From Erythrocercus mccallii (taxonomy: Eukaryota > Chordata > Aves > Passeriformes > Dicruridae): 64,000 bases of DNA. How positions within the stretch are numbered: position 1 is the first letter of the stretch; the number at the start of each line of letters is the position of its first letter. Positions 12,776-26,707 of this stretch are shown piece after piece. The stretch covers positions 62,001-126,000 of the forward strand of contig VZRG01002027.1 in the NCBI GenBank assembly GCA_013397435.1. Direction: 5' to 3'. The notes under the pieces are model-generated. The model was not told where the DNA came from. It did no database searches and saw only the letters and a program-made list of their open reading frames with translations. Both the position numbers and the translations under genes were made by a program.

Positions 12776-15282
12776 TTTATATGGAGCCAGGTATTCCATG
12801 CCAGATGCAAAAGCAGATGTCAGGATTCTCACCATCTTATTTTAAGTCCTACCATGCTATGCTAAAATGATTTGTTCTGCCATTTCTGCAGTCTTTCTCC
12901 CAATATATACTTTCTTGGCTAACAATAAATTCATCTTGCTGCTGAAGTATGGGTTTCTCTAGTCAGGAGAGCTATGTCTGTATTGATGTACTCTTTTTCT
13001 ACACTCCACTTTCTCTTTATTTTCAACAGCTGCACAGGTACAATAAGGTTTGCTACCTAGTTCAATACCAGGTACCTTTGCATAGAGCACTTGTCACAGC
13101 TGAATGCACACTGGAAGGGCTTAGATATGTATTCCAAAGAAGGAACGTGTAGAAGTAAAGCATAATGTCTATTTCTGTCCTTTAACATCTTTAAAGCCAT
13201 TTTGTTCCCAGAATTACTGCAGCCTCTCAGGCCCCACACAGTGCTTCATTGCCCTTGTTGTCCTCTATAGCCAGACAAAATTCTCCAGCCGAAGGGTACT
13301 CCTGAAAAACCTGGTTTTCCACAGCTGATGTACCATTGCTTGTATGATCTTTTTTTCCACAAGGAAAACTATTTTGTTAGAAAACTTTGTTACAAGTTCA
13401 AAAGTATATTTAAAAATACTCACTAAAAAAAAAATTGAAACATATCATTCTTGTACTTCTCTCTCACCCTTTGCCCATCTTCCCATTCTATTTGATGCTG
13501 AACCTATACATATCTATTTTTTCACCTTTGCTTTTTCCTCCAACTCAATTTTTTTGGTTTTAGCTTTCTAACCTTTTTAACTTCTGAAGTTATTGTATAA
13601 TGAACAGTTTTAAGGTCATTCAGAGATGGAGATGTTCCCAAAAATTAGAGAGTGGAAAGTGTAAATATATACAAATACAGAACATGCATACATTACCATT
13701 TCACCACATTAAATGATGAGGGAAATAAAAAGATGTATAGGAAAATATATTCATCAAAGTTGCTTTTTAAAGTATTATAAAATCAAAGAATCTACTCCAT
13801 TTTAAATTTTGCAAAGCAGAAATAGCTTTCAAGAAAAGAAATTAATCCTCTTAAGAAACCAAAATAAACCTTAAAACCTCCCCATCACAACAAAATACCT
13901 CTCCTGTGTCTCTTAGCCTGAAATAAATATAAGCACCACTATTTTGTCATCAAGCATTGCTTCTGTTTTCACCTTGCTGACAACCAGCTACAAGTCCCTT
14001 TTGAGATTTCGCTTCTCTCTCAAAGCTAGGTAAGTGTTACTCTCCTGAATCTCTTGGTACCTAATCCATTATTTCTGGACTGAAGATTTTACGCTTTTCT
14101 CTCAATACCTGTCAAAGGCATTTCGTTCTACAAAGGCACCACCCTCTCTTTTCCAATTAATCACTTTCATTCATTACCTAATCATTCAACAAATAAATGC
14201 TGATTGCTTTCCTGGGGAGGCAGTGGTAGAAGTCCAGCTGGTTAAAAAAAAAGTTATCTATTGAACATAAAGTTCCATACCAAATATTAAAGCCCGTATT
14301 TGCCCAGACTCTCTAAAGTTCAAAGGGCGAGCCAGAATAAAAAACAGTTTTCCAGGGATGGTACTGAGAATTCTCAGAGTTTATTGTCTACCTACAGCTT
14401 TAGGATGTTATTCTTGGTACCTGAAGGGAAGGTGACTGCAAGAAATGTTCTGCTTCAAAGACTCAAAGGGTCTTTCTAATGCTGTCCTATCTTTCCAACA
14501 GCTTCTGGTGCCATGGTTAGCTTTTGATTGATTAGTCACTTATATCACATGGTAACCATGCTAACACTGACAATCCCTTCGAATCATAATTTTTTTCCAT
14601 GGTTCTAGGGACAGACACATACAGTATGCTCCTGAGCAGTCTGAATGCTTGTGGGAAAGGACTTGTAGGTCTCTTCAAAATGCTCTTGCTGGAGTATCTG
14701 TGGTCACACAGCAGGGGAAAAGTCCTCCTGTGGGAATAGTGGCAGACTTGCTCTATCCAAGCTGTTAAGCATTCTCCATCACTACTCAGTTACAGAAAAC
14801 TATTTGCAGGACAGAGATTGTAAATCTCAGTTCCACAAATATTACTCTAAATCAGGGAATATGTCTCAGCTATTTCTGCCCTTTTTATGTGAATGGTATA
14901 GTAAGATTATCTGTGGTCCACGAATAATATATCATATTTCTTACCACTCAGACATTTCCCTCAAAGTCAGAAGAAGATCTGGGATACAGGGAATATACAC
15001 ATTCAACACTGGCTCTCTGGGTTGTTGGTATGGCAACATGCATCTCTCCTTGAATATCCTTTTCTACTTCTGACTTTCAATATAATTTGTCTTACTTGTG
15101 ACAAGCCTATCCAAAATCCCAAATTTTAATAAGCCTGGAATCTTCAAAATACATTAATTCCCAAATTTGCTAATCCCCTGAAAAATTCCAAATTAGCTAA
15201 CAGCTTTGTGTTAAGTCTATCCACTAAATTGCATTATCACACAGTGAGAAAAAATTACAGTATAAAACCTGAGATTTGAACC

Positions 15283-15340
15283 TGCTCAAGGCAACACAGC
15301 TTATGTATTAAATGTGCCCATGTAGAGCTGGGCCTATCCA
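15283..15340 (-). mobile_element. Possible MIR-like fragment
   Basis: CCTGCTCAAGGCAACACAGC followed by GTATTAAATGTG and GAGCTGGGCC resembles the reverse complement of the MIR 'GCTGTGTGACCTTGGGCAAG' region. Short and diverged. Confidence 0.4.
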
Positions 15341-15849
15341 GGTACATTTGCTCTGGTGTCTTCACTGTTTGTCCCATCAGGTTTAAAGTGACCACACAAA
15401 CTCCAGCCCTGCTCCCTCCCATGAGGCCCACAGTACTTCCAGAATCCAGAGAATGACTGTAAGCACTAGTGTGACTCCATACTGGCTATGGGAATATCAT
15501 TCACATGTTTCAAGTAGAGCTGCCCCTTTGGAGCATCTCAAGTTCCAAAGGATAGCCATGAGCTTCACTTCATTTCTGTGCAGCTGTTCATGCTGCCACC
15601 AAGGCAGCTGGATGTAGCTATGAAGAATGCACAGAATAGATGGGATTTCTGAAAGATCACAGTTTCCAGCTTCTCCTTGCTCTATACCAGCTGTGCTAGG
15701 TAGTAGGAGCATGCCCTGTCCAAGGAGTTTGGTCAGCTCTAGATGGATGCAAGGGAACAGTCCCTCCTTCCAGAGGCACTAACAAGGGAAGAAACTTGTT
15801 GGACAGTTACTCCAAATTTGGATAGAGTTGGATCTGGAATCAGAAATAA

Positions 15850-15975
15850 TTGTCTCCCTGTCTCATGGATTAACAACCAGATGTCACATTATTGTAAAAC
15901 ACTCTGAGATCCCTGGATGATAAATAAATAAGTAGGCACAAAATAGTAGCAGTAAACTCTAATAATAGCAATTTC
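15850..15975 (+). mobile_element. MIR/CORE-SINE 3' fragment
   Basis: TTATTGTAAAACACTCTGAG and ATCCCTGGATGATAAATA, followed by a loose AATAATAG tail, match the 3' portion of amniote MIR-type SINEs (AAAGCRCTTTGAGATCC...). Confidence 0.6.
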
Positions 15976-17544
15976 CACCTAGTGATATCACAGAAATCCA
16001 TTCAAGTGATTTGCTCTGCCTTCTAGTGGTGTCCAACCCAAGAATTCAGACAGAAAGCTGCAAAGATTTTTCAAAAGTCAGTATACTTCACACTTTCAAA
16101 GAAGTGTTCCCTTTCACAGGTTACTGTGAGACGGGGAGATCCATGAGACCTTTGTGTACATGAGAGGATACATCTCGGTCTCCACAGTCCCACAAAAAAA
16201 AGCAAACAATCCTGGCTCATAGAGGGCAAACAGCTGGGCAGCTCTGACAGATAAAGCTAAGAATGAGAACCTAGAGCCGTCTTTGACTTTCCAGCATCAA
16301 ATACTTTCCAGTTGTTCCATTTCTTTAAGCAAGTTGGAGCAGGTATCAACTGTGTCTGGTTGCACACAAATGAACATTTCTTCCAGCGATCTAACATCAA
16401 ATTTCTCTCCAACTTATGCAAAGCCTTCCTGCCTGTCCTCTTCTTGATGGAACTCTTGATTTTTTCTGTTTGATCCATTTTCCAGTGCACTGTCTGATCC
16501 CTGGCTCTTCAGGGCAAAGCACACACTCAGTTGCACTTCATTTTCCAATTTCTATTTTATCATTTGCAGCAGATCTCACTGCTCTGAAGTTAGGACACAT
16601 GAAGATACAAAGTCAGACTCTCAAAAATGCAGTGAAACAGCTGAAAACACAACCAGCTGCTCCCTTCAGAATGTTCCCTTTCCAACTCCATTTAGTGCTC
16701 ACTTAAAATACCCTCTGCAACTTGGAAACATTACACAGAATCTTTTGTTGGCTACACAGGACTCTCCTCAGGGCTAGGATTTCCTGTCCTCACCTATTTG
16801 GAGGACTTTGTCCACTGTCTCCAGAATTACACCTGAAGTGGCAAAAATGAACAGCTTCCATGCTGGAGTGTTTGCAGTGGGACAGAAAGCTGTGCATTCC
16901 CAGGAACCACCTGCTCATTTTCCCCCTCCTTGTCCACACTCTAAAACTCAAAGTGTTTCCCTGAACAGGCAGAGTGCAAGAGAGTGCTTGGCTCCCCTTC
17001 GAGACCATGGAGAGGAAGCTGTCTGCACTTAAGCAGTCTCTGAATGCAAATGCTTTCCTTGGGTGAAGTGGCTCCTCCCCAGTCCTTCAATTTGACAATG
17101 ATGTCCTAAGTGCAGTGAAGTTGTTATGCTTCTCTCACCCAAGGCACTCAAATCATGAGTATTTCAGTGGGGGAAAGGTGAGCCAGCTTGAGCCAGTTTG
17201 GAAGACGAATGACAGCCCATGCCCAGAACCTGCTCTGCGCAGCTCGTGAGCGTGAAGGAGTGCTACAATTATATTTTACCTCATTAGCTTTCATTTCCCT
17301 GCTCCTCCATACACCCCAAAGCTGTGTGAAGTTCTCTGTGGAAAGAAAACTTGGTTTGGAAGGGCAGAAGGCCATTCCTTTGGGATGTCAGGATAAGTGG
17401 AGGCTCTTGAGAGGGGACACAGTGCTTGGACACTCTGTTGGAGCATGCGCAGGCCAAGGAGAAGGGCCACAGTGGTGCCACCTATGCCCTTGTGAAAGAG
17501 GGGCTGTTCTTCCAATGTATGTTATGGACTTGATACAGAAACTG

Positions 17545-17620
17545 ACATGGCAGATCCTCCTGGACCTGCCAGGTCTGTGAAACCAAACTAGATGATCCTT
17601 TCTGGCCTTAAAATTTAGCT
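17545..17620 (+). mobile_element. Ancient CR1 3'-end fragment
   Basis: The motif AACTAGATGATCCTTTCTGG followed by CCTTAAAATTT is the characteristic terminal segment of old reptile/bird CR1 copies. Upstream sequence is too diverged to align by eye, so the 5' limit is approximate. Confidence 0.65.
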
Positions 17621-17691
17621 ACAGCAAAATTTTATCACATTTCCTTTTTCCCCTCAATGGAAGGAGTATTTCTTCACAAAGCCCAGCCACA

Positions 17692-17733
17692 TTTTTTTTT
17701 CAGTTCAAGAGATCCACTTTTTTTTTTTTTTCT
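17692..17733. repeat. Two T-runs
   Basis: Two poly(T) runs separated by about 20 bp of ordinary sequence. Confidence 0.8.
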
Positions 17734-19494
17734 GAGAAAATTCAGAGGTCATTTCTCTGCTCTGAGGTTTACTTCTTTTTGTTACTTGCTCTTTGAGCTG
17801 TGAGAAAAGAAAGTGTCTGTCTTAAAAGCTGCTCTCACTGACTGCAGCACAAGCTATTCTGGGTGCCTTGTGATAATGGCTCCCAGCTTTTTTTGGGCAT
17901 CTGTGTCCATTTACAAACCAGAAACCTTCTGTCCGCGTTTGTTGTTGCCTCCCCCTTTTTGAACCTGGTGGTCTGACTACATCAGCCTGAACAATGGTAC
18001 TGGTGAGATCACACAAATGATCTTTGAGACAGGAATTGGCATCATAGGCTATTCCTCACACTGGAGCTCAGCAGAAGCAGTACAAATGCCTGGGAACCTG
18101 TTTTAATAGGTTGATGTTAATGATTTATGGCAGTACTACGGCTGTAGTCTCTCTGGACCAAACAGTTGAGTGTGTTTTTCTAAAACTTTAATCAGCACAA
18201 CTTCAGCCAGTTGTACTAACAGTCTTCATTCTCATCCTCCTATATGTGAGGAAGTCAGGTCATCCAGCCAAAGGTCAAGTAAAGGCTGACTGCTGAGAAA
18301 AAATACATTATTCTGTGAGGCAAAGGTGATTTGACTCGAACTTTGGCAGGCTGGTAAGGATGTAAATGTCCAGCACAAAACCTTCCCTAGGCATGCTTTT
18401 GAGAGGAGCCAGGTCTGACAGACAGACTGGCAGCCTTGCCTTCACCCCTGGGAGTCCAGACACAGTGACTGCCAGCAGGAGAGTATCTTGAGATCTCAGT
18501 GAGGGAGACCACCATCTCAAAGACAAATAGTGGGAATCGACCCCAATTCCTCTACACCCCAAACAGTGAAGAGGCCAGAACTTTGCTCTTGTTTCATATG
18601 TGCAAATACAAACCAGATCAAATATGAACAATGGTGTTTACACAGTCAGTAGTTTCACTGGGAGACAGCTACTCAGCTGATGGGAGGTGGGAACCATGGT
18701 ACAAAATATCTATTTATTTGATGTACTTATTTATTCATTTTCTACTGAGGACACTGTAATCTTTAAAAAAGTTCATGTTCCCAGAAGCTGCAAAATACAT
18801 TTTCCAGTCCTGTTGACCCTTTGGCTTTGTGGAATCACAGTCTGATGTATCACCTGATAATCATATTACATACCTGAGCGCTGCCTTTCATCCATTCCCT
18901 GGTGCGGGTTGGTTTCGAGTCACACGAAATGAATACCGATAGGATGGCATTTACACACCAGGCATCCTCACTGGCTACACAGCAAGAGCATGAAGGTCAC
19001 CCACTGAATTGGTTTGTGCTTCAGTCAATATTGTCCCATGTGCTCCAGCAGTCCTGTTTTCAGAGAGCATTATCTAATTGAAAACCAAATCTCTGCATCT
19101 GAATGCCAGCCAGGAGGCTCACCCAGGTTTCTCCTTTTCACTGTGCCACAACCACTTGTATTTGATACTAACGAGTCTCATCTTTTCCAGAAAAGAAAAA
19201 AATAATGAGAGCTTATTTGAGCACTCTGCATGAGAGAGGTGGAAGCTGAAATGGCAAAGATAGGAGGAGTAAGAGTGGTTTCTAAGGAGTTAGAAAAAAA
19301 AGCTGTGAAAAATGGTAGCAACGAAAAATAGTTCCATGAATATTGATGCAGCTCTTTAAAAAATACCTTTTTTCTGTTTGTTCTGTTTTTCTTGTTGCTT
19401 TTCAGATTTGTTCTTGTGCCTCCATTTGACAAATGGAACATGTGAAGTAAGCAAATTTTGTATTTTTACACTCATTTGCACCTGTAACCCCAAA

Positions 19495-20012
19495 CTAAAC
19501 CATTGCTTTCAGTTTTGGGCCCCTCTCTAAAAAGGACATTGAGGTGCTGGAGAGTGTCTAGTGAAGGGCAAGAACACTTGTGAAAGGTTTAGAAGACATC
19601 TTATGAGGAGCAGCTGAGGGAGTTGGGTTGGTTTAGTCTTGAGAAGAAGAGGCTCAGGGGGCATCCTATCACTCCCTACAACTGCCTAAAAGGAGGCTGT
19701 AGCCAGGTGGGGGCTGGTCTCTTCTAGCATGCCTGCAGTTACAGGACCAGAGGAAACAGCCTTAAATTGAGACAGGGGAGGTTCAGATGAGATATGAGGA
19801 AAAAAAATAAAAATCACTGTTAGTGTGGTCAGACACTGGAAAAGGTTGCCTAGGGATGTGGTGGAGGCATCATCCCTGGAGGTGCCTGGATCTGGCACTG
19901 GGTGATATGGTTTACCGGTTTAGGGGTCACAATGGTAGTGCTGGGTGAATGGCTGGGCTTAATGATCTTAAAAGGTCTCTTCCAACCTTGATGATTCTAT
20001 TATTCTATTTTT
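19495..20012 (+). mobile_element. CR1 LINE, 5'-truncated
   Basis: Successive CR1 ORF2 landmarks are present: TTTTGGGCCCCTCTC, GAGGAGCAGCTGAGGGAGTT, the segment for a LEKRRL-like peptide, ACACTGGAAAAGGTTGCC, CATCCCTGGAGGTGCCTGGA, and the end TTCCAACCTTGATGATTC with an ATTCT repeat tail. The frame is broken by several indels, including an A-rich insertion near 19798-19812. Truncation at the 5' end is the normal outcome of CR1 insertion. Confidence 0.93.
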
Positions 20013-20144
20013 GTGCTCACTATAAATGCATATCTGTTCCATCCCATCAAAAAAAGTAAGTGCCTTAGAAATACATTAAATCTAAAATTCTCATGGCTGA
20101 TGGAGACATTTCTTTTGGGGAAAAGAAAAGGGTACACACAAAGA

Positions 20145-20215
20145 TCCTTGGCTTATGCAGTATTACACAGGAGGGCAGGGACAGCCGTGAGCACAGAACC
20201 CAGGACATGAGTGCC
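20145..20215 (-). mobile_element. Possible MIR-like fragment
   Basis: ATTACACAGGAGGGCAGGGA followed by AGAACCCAGGACATGAGT resembles the reverse complement of the MIR region around the tRNA B-box. It starts about 130 bp after a CR1 end. Weak. Confidence 0.35.
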
Positions 20216-21019
20216 AGTGTTTCAGTGAAGGACCACGGAGGATTGCTTGCAAAATGGCCTTCAGTTACTAAGCATGAGAGCATCTAAGAAGAGTGGTGAA
20301 CCCTGCCAAAGATCTGCCCACACACTTCTGCCTGAGCAGGCACGGCTCACCCCTGTGCTTTGGCTAACCTCCCTGCAGCACAGCAACGGCAGTGCTGTTC
20401 CAACAACTGCCACTCAGCTTCCTCCCAGCCACAGCTGAGGGACAGAAATTATGGAGAGGAAATTTAACCGTCTTCTCTGATTTCCTCTGTGTGGGGGTAA
20501 AAAATTGTGAGCCAGGAAACACAGATGAACACATAATTGGTTATTGATAAGTGCCAAGGGAAGCAGCAACTGTTTGCACATCAGAGCAACATCTCTGACA
20601 GTGCATGATGTCAGCACTGACCGGCTTTACCAACAGAAGGAAACATTCTTCTGCCACAGCATCAGGCACTAGGCACAATTACCCAGCAAACACGGAGGAG
20701 GGAAGTGGCTGATCTGCCCAACCAAGAGATTCCTGCTGCTTTCCTTGCTGGGGTCCTTGTATTGTTATGGTAATACCCACAAAAAATTTGCCTGCTATCG
20801 GCCATGGACAGAGGGGCTGCAGTGCAGGGCCAAAAGCTTTTTCATCAAAATGAAACTCTGCTGACTCAAAAATGAAATACACTTCCCTGGAATTTACACT
20901 GGGATCCCAAGCAGCTGATGGGGACTGATGAAACTTTGCAAAATCAGGTGCCATCAGGTTTCTAAACCCTGTTCTTTGTGTCTCTGGTGAACTTTATTGG
21001 CACAGACCTGGGGCTCTAC

Positions 21020-21480
21020 AACTTGCTCATTAACTCTTTCCTTCACTTCTTTCTCCTTTCCTCCCTCTTTCTAAGCCCAAATACCTTGTTTTCTCTCTTT
21101 TTTCTACCCTGGTTCAGTGTCCTTCTGCTTTTCTTCCTCCTCCAATGCATGGGTCTCTTCCCTCTCTTCCCCTCTATTCTCGCCCACCTCCTGTTCCGTG
21201 CCCATTTTCTTTTGTTAGGTCCATACAGTTATCCCCTCCACTTTTCTGTTTCACTGCCTACATCCACATCTTCCTTCCTCCATGTTCTTTCTCCATCTTT
21301 CTTCCTCTTTCTTTGCCACCTGCCAATTCTAAGCCCCTGCTTTCCAGTTCTTTTCTTCCCTGATGCCATTTCAATTATTGGCTGATTCTCTGCTCGCTTT
21401 TCTCTCTCTCTCTTTTTTCCCCTCTTCTCTCCCTTAGGGACTCAAGCTTGTCTCTCACCATTTGTTTCAAGGATGCCATC
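21020..21480. repeat. Long C/T-rich (polypyrimidine) block
   Basis: About 450 bp of the plus strand is dominated by C and T, as CTTTCTCC, TTCCTCC and TCTCTCTC runs with occasional purine breaks. It explains the overlapping serine-, proline-, phenylalanine- and leucine-rich frames here. On the LSAMP transcript strand the block is purine-rich. Confidence 0.75.
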
Positions 21481-21639
21481 ACTGTGGATTTTTAGACATT
21501 TGCAGGTTTGTTTGTTTTTATCATCATACCCCTCTCTTGCTGTTTAGCTGCTTGTCACATCACTTTCCTCTCTCTGCCCACCCCCAGCCAGAGCATCATT
21601 ATGTCCTTTCTCTGTCTCAGCCCATCATTTCCCACAGAG

Positions 21640-22045
21640 GCCATTATTATTAACCATGCCGGGAGATGTATGAGCAGCGGTCAGCAGGGTCAGCAGGGCT
21701 CTGTTTCAAATTGATGGCAATCAGAAATGGAAGTGGCACAGCAGGCAGGGGGACGCACCATGCGGAAAGGAAGCAATGGCACCTCGCAGGCTGAGCTGCA
21801 GAGGGAGAGCTGGCAGCTAAGCCAGAGGAGTCTCCAGCACCCACACCCTGACAGACACACCTTAATTAACGTCTCCCTGCCCTCGAAAAGCCAGAGGAAG
21901 CCAGTGAGTGTGAAGGATTCTCAGTGATCCAGATGCTGCCTGTTGCACTGTAGATCAAGCCTCATGTTATAGAAACACGTCTCCGTCAGCCTCCTGACAT
22001 CTTCAGGCCAGACAGAAATTCCTTTTAATTAAAGAGCTTGCAGGA
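21640..22045. promoter_or_regulatory. Possible conserved noncoding block
   Basis: GGCCATTATTATTAACCATG, ACCTTAATTAACGTC and CCTTTTAATTAAAGAGC are spaced through a repeat-free stretch just after the C/T-rich block. CCTTTTAATTAAAG includes a near-palindromic AATTAA core. Confidence 0.22.
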
Positions 22046-25000
22046 GGATCCCATTACTGCAGCAGGTATCTCAAGTGCAGGAAGGGGGTGAGAGAACAGC
22101 TGCCAGCACTGAGCGGGGAAAAGGATGTAAGAGGCTATGAATATTGGTTTCTCATGTTGATATGAGGAGGAAAGACAAGTCCTGGAGCAGTGCTTATTTA
22201 ATGACCTAAGGAAGCAGAAGCAGAGGGAGCCTCATTCTTGGTGCACTTCAGGATGCTGATTGTGAATAGTCATGTGCGGGGTTCCTCCTTGAGACAGGCA
22301 TCCCGTAGCAAAGCCTTCTTTCCCCCACGGGCATCTGCTCCAAGCTCTTTGACAATTATCGCTCCTTCACTCTCATAGCCCCAAAACTTACAGCTCCTGG
22401 CAAGAGCAGAGGTTCCAGCTACATTCCTGTCCCGAGCACTACATTTATAAGACAAATGCTTTGGAGATTGCCAGACCCATTTAGAGAACAGCATCTTGAG
22501 GCAGCAAATGTTCTTATCTTCTTGTGCAACACCTCAGTACAAGCTGCACTCTCTTTCAGATACTTAAGGGGGCTGCATGGTTTTAATAATCCTGCTTCTT
22601 CACATTCTTGCAAGTCCAGGAATTTAAAGTAAGGTTACCTTTTAAAACAGCCTTCAGAACACTGCAAAACGCATATGGGAAAGGATCGCTTAAAACTGCT
22701 CAACCAGGCCTGTCTCTGTTGCCTTTCCCCACAGGCATCATTTAGTTATTGCCTGCATATAAATGAGGCAAGCTTTGATGGAAGAGCTATTGACAATTGT
22801 ACCTCTCTCCATTTTCTTTTCCTGACATGGGGAAGTCTGGAGAGGAGAGAGCCTACATTACAAATGGTCAGAAAGGGAGCAGTCAAGTAACAGAGGGATA
22901 ATTTTGGTATTCCTCTGCTACGTTGATGCCTACTAAACAAGAGCTAGTAAGGGGTCTTTGAGTTTGCAGGCTAGCTAGCTAAATGAATTGCCTTTGCTGT
23001 CACTAGTGTTTTGATGGTACTTTTATATTTAAAGGCACTTTCAAAAATCTCTTTTGGACAGCTCTCCAGAACAAAGCTGGAGAAGTTCCTTGTGAAGCTA
23101 TCTCCAGTGTCATGACACCAAAGACAATACACACCATTTGCCACAGCAATGTGAAGACAAGTCCAAGTGGATTCTATTTACAACTTTAAAATTGAATTTC
23201 CAAGCAAGGGTTTGACAGGTGGAAACAGGAATTTGTAACATTCCTGCCTAGATTTATTGACATTGTATAACCACTAGATTAAAATAGGAATGCAAAATGG
23301 AGTATTGTGATAAAGATCAGCAAAACAACAACAAAAATCAGTAAGACTACAGTCACAGGGCAATGTTTGCCAATAGTATATTCATTTTGGAGCTGAAGAC
23401 ATGCAGCTTCCCTGATTAGGTACAACTACTTGTACAATTCCCAGACGCTGAAATCCTGGCCATGAAGCCTATAAACTTTGAGGAGGTTTTGAGGGTTTTC
23501 CAAATTATATGAAAATCTCTTTGGTTAAAAACCTGAGCTTCCACACACATACTTTTTTGTCATCCCAACCATCCTTGTCAAGAGCAACTGATTAACAAGC
23601 AGTTGGGGCTTACAGGCCAAAATTTAAGATGAAATATGCTGAGAAGGGGTTCCACATGTGAAATCCAGATCAGTTTTTGACTCATTCTCTCCTGTAAGCT
23701 CTCTAGTACATAACTTTGTGGAAAACTGTTCCCTGAACACAAATTAAGGCCTTCAAGGCATCTGGGCTATTTTTTTTTTTCCTGCAAAGTGTTTCCAGTG
23801 AGACAGCTTAATCCTCAAGTGAGCCAGGTCCTGATACAAACACTCACAGCATCAAATTCCTAGACAATGACAACCACAACCCTATTATTACTTAGCATAA
23901 CCTAGGCCAATAATATGGGAAATTTAGACAAGTTTATTCATGATTTCAGAGGAATTTAAATGTAGACTTTTAAAAAAAGACCTAAAAGCTACTGTGTGGG
24001 CAAAGAACTTCATAGTGGTCACTGTGTTTTCTGAAAGAGCTGCAATAATGAAATATTTTTGCATTCCCATAAACAGAATTCATGGAAACATTCACCCTTA
24101 CAGAGAATAATCTTTTCCCATACAATTGTGGATATAAGCCACATGTGTAAATTGCAAGGAGCTGTGAAAAAAATTAGAGAAACATTTTAAACATCTAAGG
24201 ATTGAAATCAAATAATTTTCACAAGCTGTTTTCTAATCAGCACCTCAAGAGTGGTCTGAAACTTTTAAGGATGCATCTCACTCTGTTTAAATTAAGACAA
24301 GTAGTTTTTCAAACAGGTCAAATTTGGCTGAGTAGCGTTAGGTTTGGAGGCACAGGTAGGTGCCAAGAGGTGTGTTACAACGCTATCTCTGTGAAGAATG
24401 CAGCCCCTTCAAAAGGCAGAGATAGCTGGCTTTCAATTTAAGCCATGGTACATTTTATTTTGACTATGGCAGCCACAGGAGTACTGAGGAAAACACAATT
24501 TTATATGGTAAATCAGCAGACTAGTGGCTCGCACAATCTCACATTGATATGCAGATGACATTACTTGTCTTCTGGGATATGAATAATGCCATAAATGACA
24601 CACAGAGAATATTTTCCTAAAAGCAACTACCGCTTTAAATGACACACTCTGATGCCAAGCAATGTCTGATCATTTTTTAAAGGCATTTGATCTACAAACA
24701 AATCAAGTTCCTGAAAGATATTCAGCATCAGCTGTCACACAAGGAAGGAAGGTGAGCAGAGACAGACAGATGAGGGAGATGAATGGTCAGTAGAGCCTTG
24801 GGTAGGATCTCCTAGTACATTACGTATCTCATATAGGAATAATGGAATGTAAATACCAGCACATCTCCAGTGACCACTTAGTTTCGACAAGAGAAACAAG
24901 GACTTGGCTCAGTGGCTCAGCAACCACACACCTAGTGAGAAGCAGCAGCCCAAGGAGAACAGAGGGCCCCAGGGGCTATACATAACTCAGCACCACTATT

Positions 25001-26674
25001 ACTCTTTCTAAGGAGGCTATAAAGCTCCTTCAGGACTGGGGTGGCACTAAAGAGGGAAAGAACTAAAAAGAAAGCAAAATGAATAAATAATCTATTCCTG
25101 CTGAAGGTCTGGGCAGACCAGGAACATCAGAACTTTAGGGTAGACTGAACTGTGCCAGAGAACCCCTGTGCTTACATTCTGCTCCGTGCCTGGTGCTATT
25201 CCAGCCTTTTAATTGCAGAACAACATCTGAGGGGTGCTCTGAAGAAACACCACTACAACACCCTATGCTCAACAATGTGTGACAGCTCTGCAACCCTTTG
25301 GTCAACTCCCTTGCTCATCTGCAGAGAGTTCCATGAATACTCAGTGCTCCCTGCCCTCTTGTGCACAGTGACCAAAGCCTAACACTTGATTTTTGCAACA
25401 GATCTTTGTTAAATTGCCTCTTAGAAAGCCTCTCTCCATGGCAGGGAGAAGAGTGCTCTGGAACAGTTGAGGATTTCCTAGGAGAAGAAAACATACCTGT
25501 GCCCATGCTGGCAACACTGTGTGAGCCTGACACTTTGAGAATTTAAATCTCTTTCTCCCACCATCCAAGAAAAGGCAAGAGTGTTTGATGTGCCAGGGTG
25601 AGCAAGGGAAGCTGTGCCCTGGACCTCACCTTAGCAAAGAGAGGGGAAGACTGGACAATGAAACACAATCTTATGCAGAGAGGGGGACTTGGGATTTTCT
25701 GTCTCTAGCTTTTATATCGGCCTAGAGACTAGGAAAAACACCTTCAATTCCAAACACATTCATAATTTCCAGACTGTCAGGAGAAAACCAGCCAAGGGGC
25801 AACCCTTAGATGCTTTTAAAACATTTCTACATTGATTCCTTCTTGAGATACAAAGCAGCAAGTGAGCTCAAATCTCCTCTTACTCAAACCTTATTTTTCA
25901 TAATTATGCATCTTTAGTGTTTCATAATGACCAATTTAATCACTTTTGCCGCTTAGAGGGCTACAACAGCCAATTGTGGTAATGGGCTTGGTATTTGGTA
26001 GGAACCATTTAATGCCCAAGAGCCCTTGTTCTGGGCCACTTGATGCCACTTAAGTTTGACAGACAGACTCTCATTAGCACAAGTTGCAAAACCTCTCAGA
26101 TGAAGCTCATTTCTTTTAAACAAACTCTGCTCAGTGATCCCCAAAGTCTCTGAGCAAGGAAATTTTTAGCTCACTTCAGATCTGTGCAGGTCTGTGGAAA
26201 TTAATCAGCATATTTCATCATATTATAGGCTTTCTATGAAATTCCCTTTCATCCTCACAGTTGATCTCTCATACTTTGCACCTAAGACCTGTTTCTTCCA
26301 TGGACACCCAGTCTGTCTCCTGGAGGACCACCTGGGCTTATGTGACCCTTCCTTTTCACAGGTAACGCTCTTGATGAGCTTCTGCTCCACTCTGACCAGC
26401 ATGCACCTGCCTCTAAGAGACAGCTCTCACAACATAATTGTGTCTTGCTGAGGACAGACGAAACACATTTGGAAACCTTTAAAAATACCTACAGATTTCT
26501 AGCTGCTGCTGAAACTGCTGCCCTTGCCTTTGCCGTTCCTGTTACTCCATCTGTTCTTTAGGTAGTGATCCAAAATGCAAAAAATAAAGCTCAGGGATTG
26601 AAAAAAACTCATAGTCCAACATATTTGCTTCAAACACAATGGAAGCAGGCCTCCCTACACAGCTGCGAGGACGA

Positions 26675-26707
26675 GCAGTGGGATAGCAGTGGGATAGCAG
26701 CGGGATA
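26675..26707. repeat. 11-mer tandem repeat, 3 copies
   Basis: GCAGTGGGATA twice, then GCAGCGGGATA, head to tail without spacers. Confidence 0.9.

Noticed and set aside
20978..21385. 135-codon Leu/Phe/Ser/Pro-rich frame resembling a membrane protein
   Set aside because: It is the direct translation of the C/T-rich low-complexity block; the hydrophobic look is a composition artefact.
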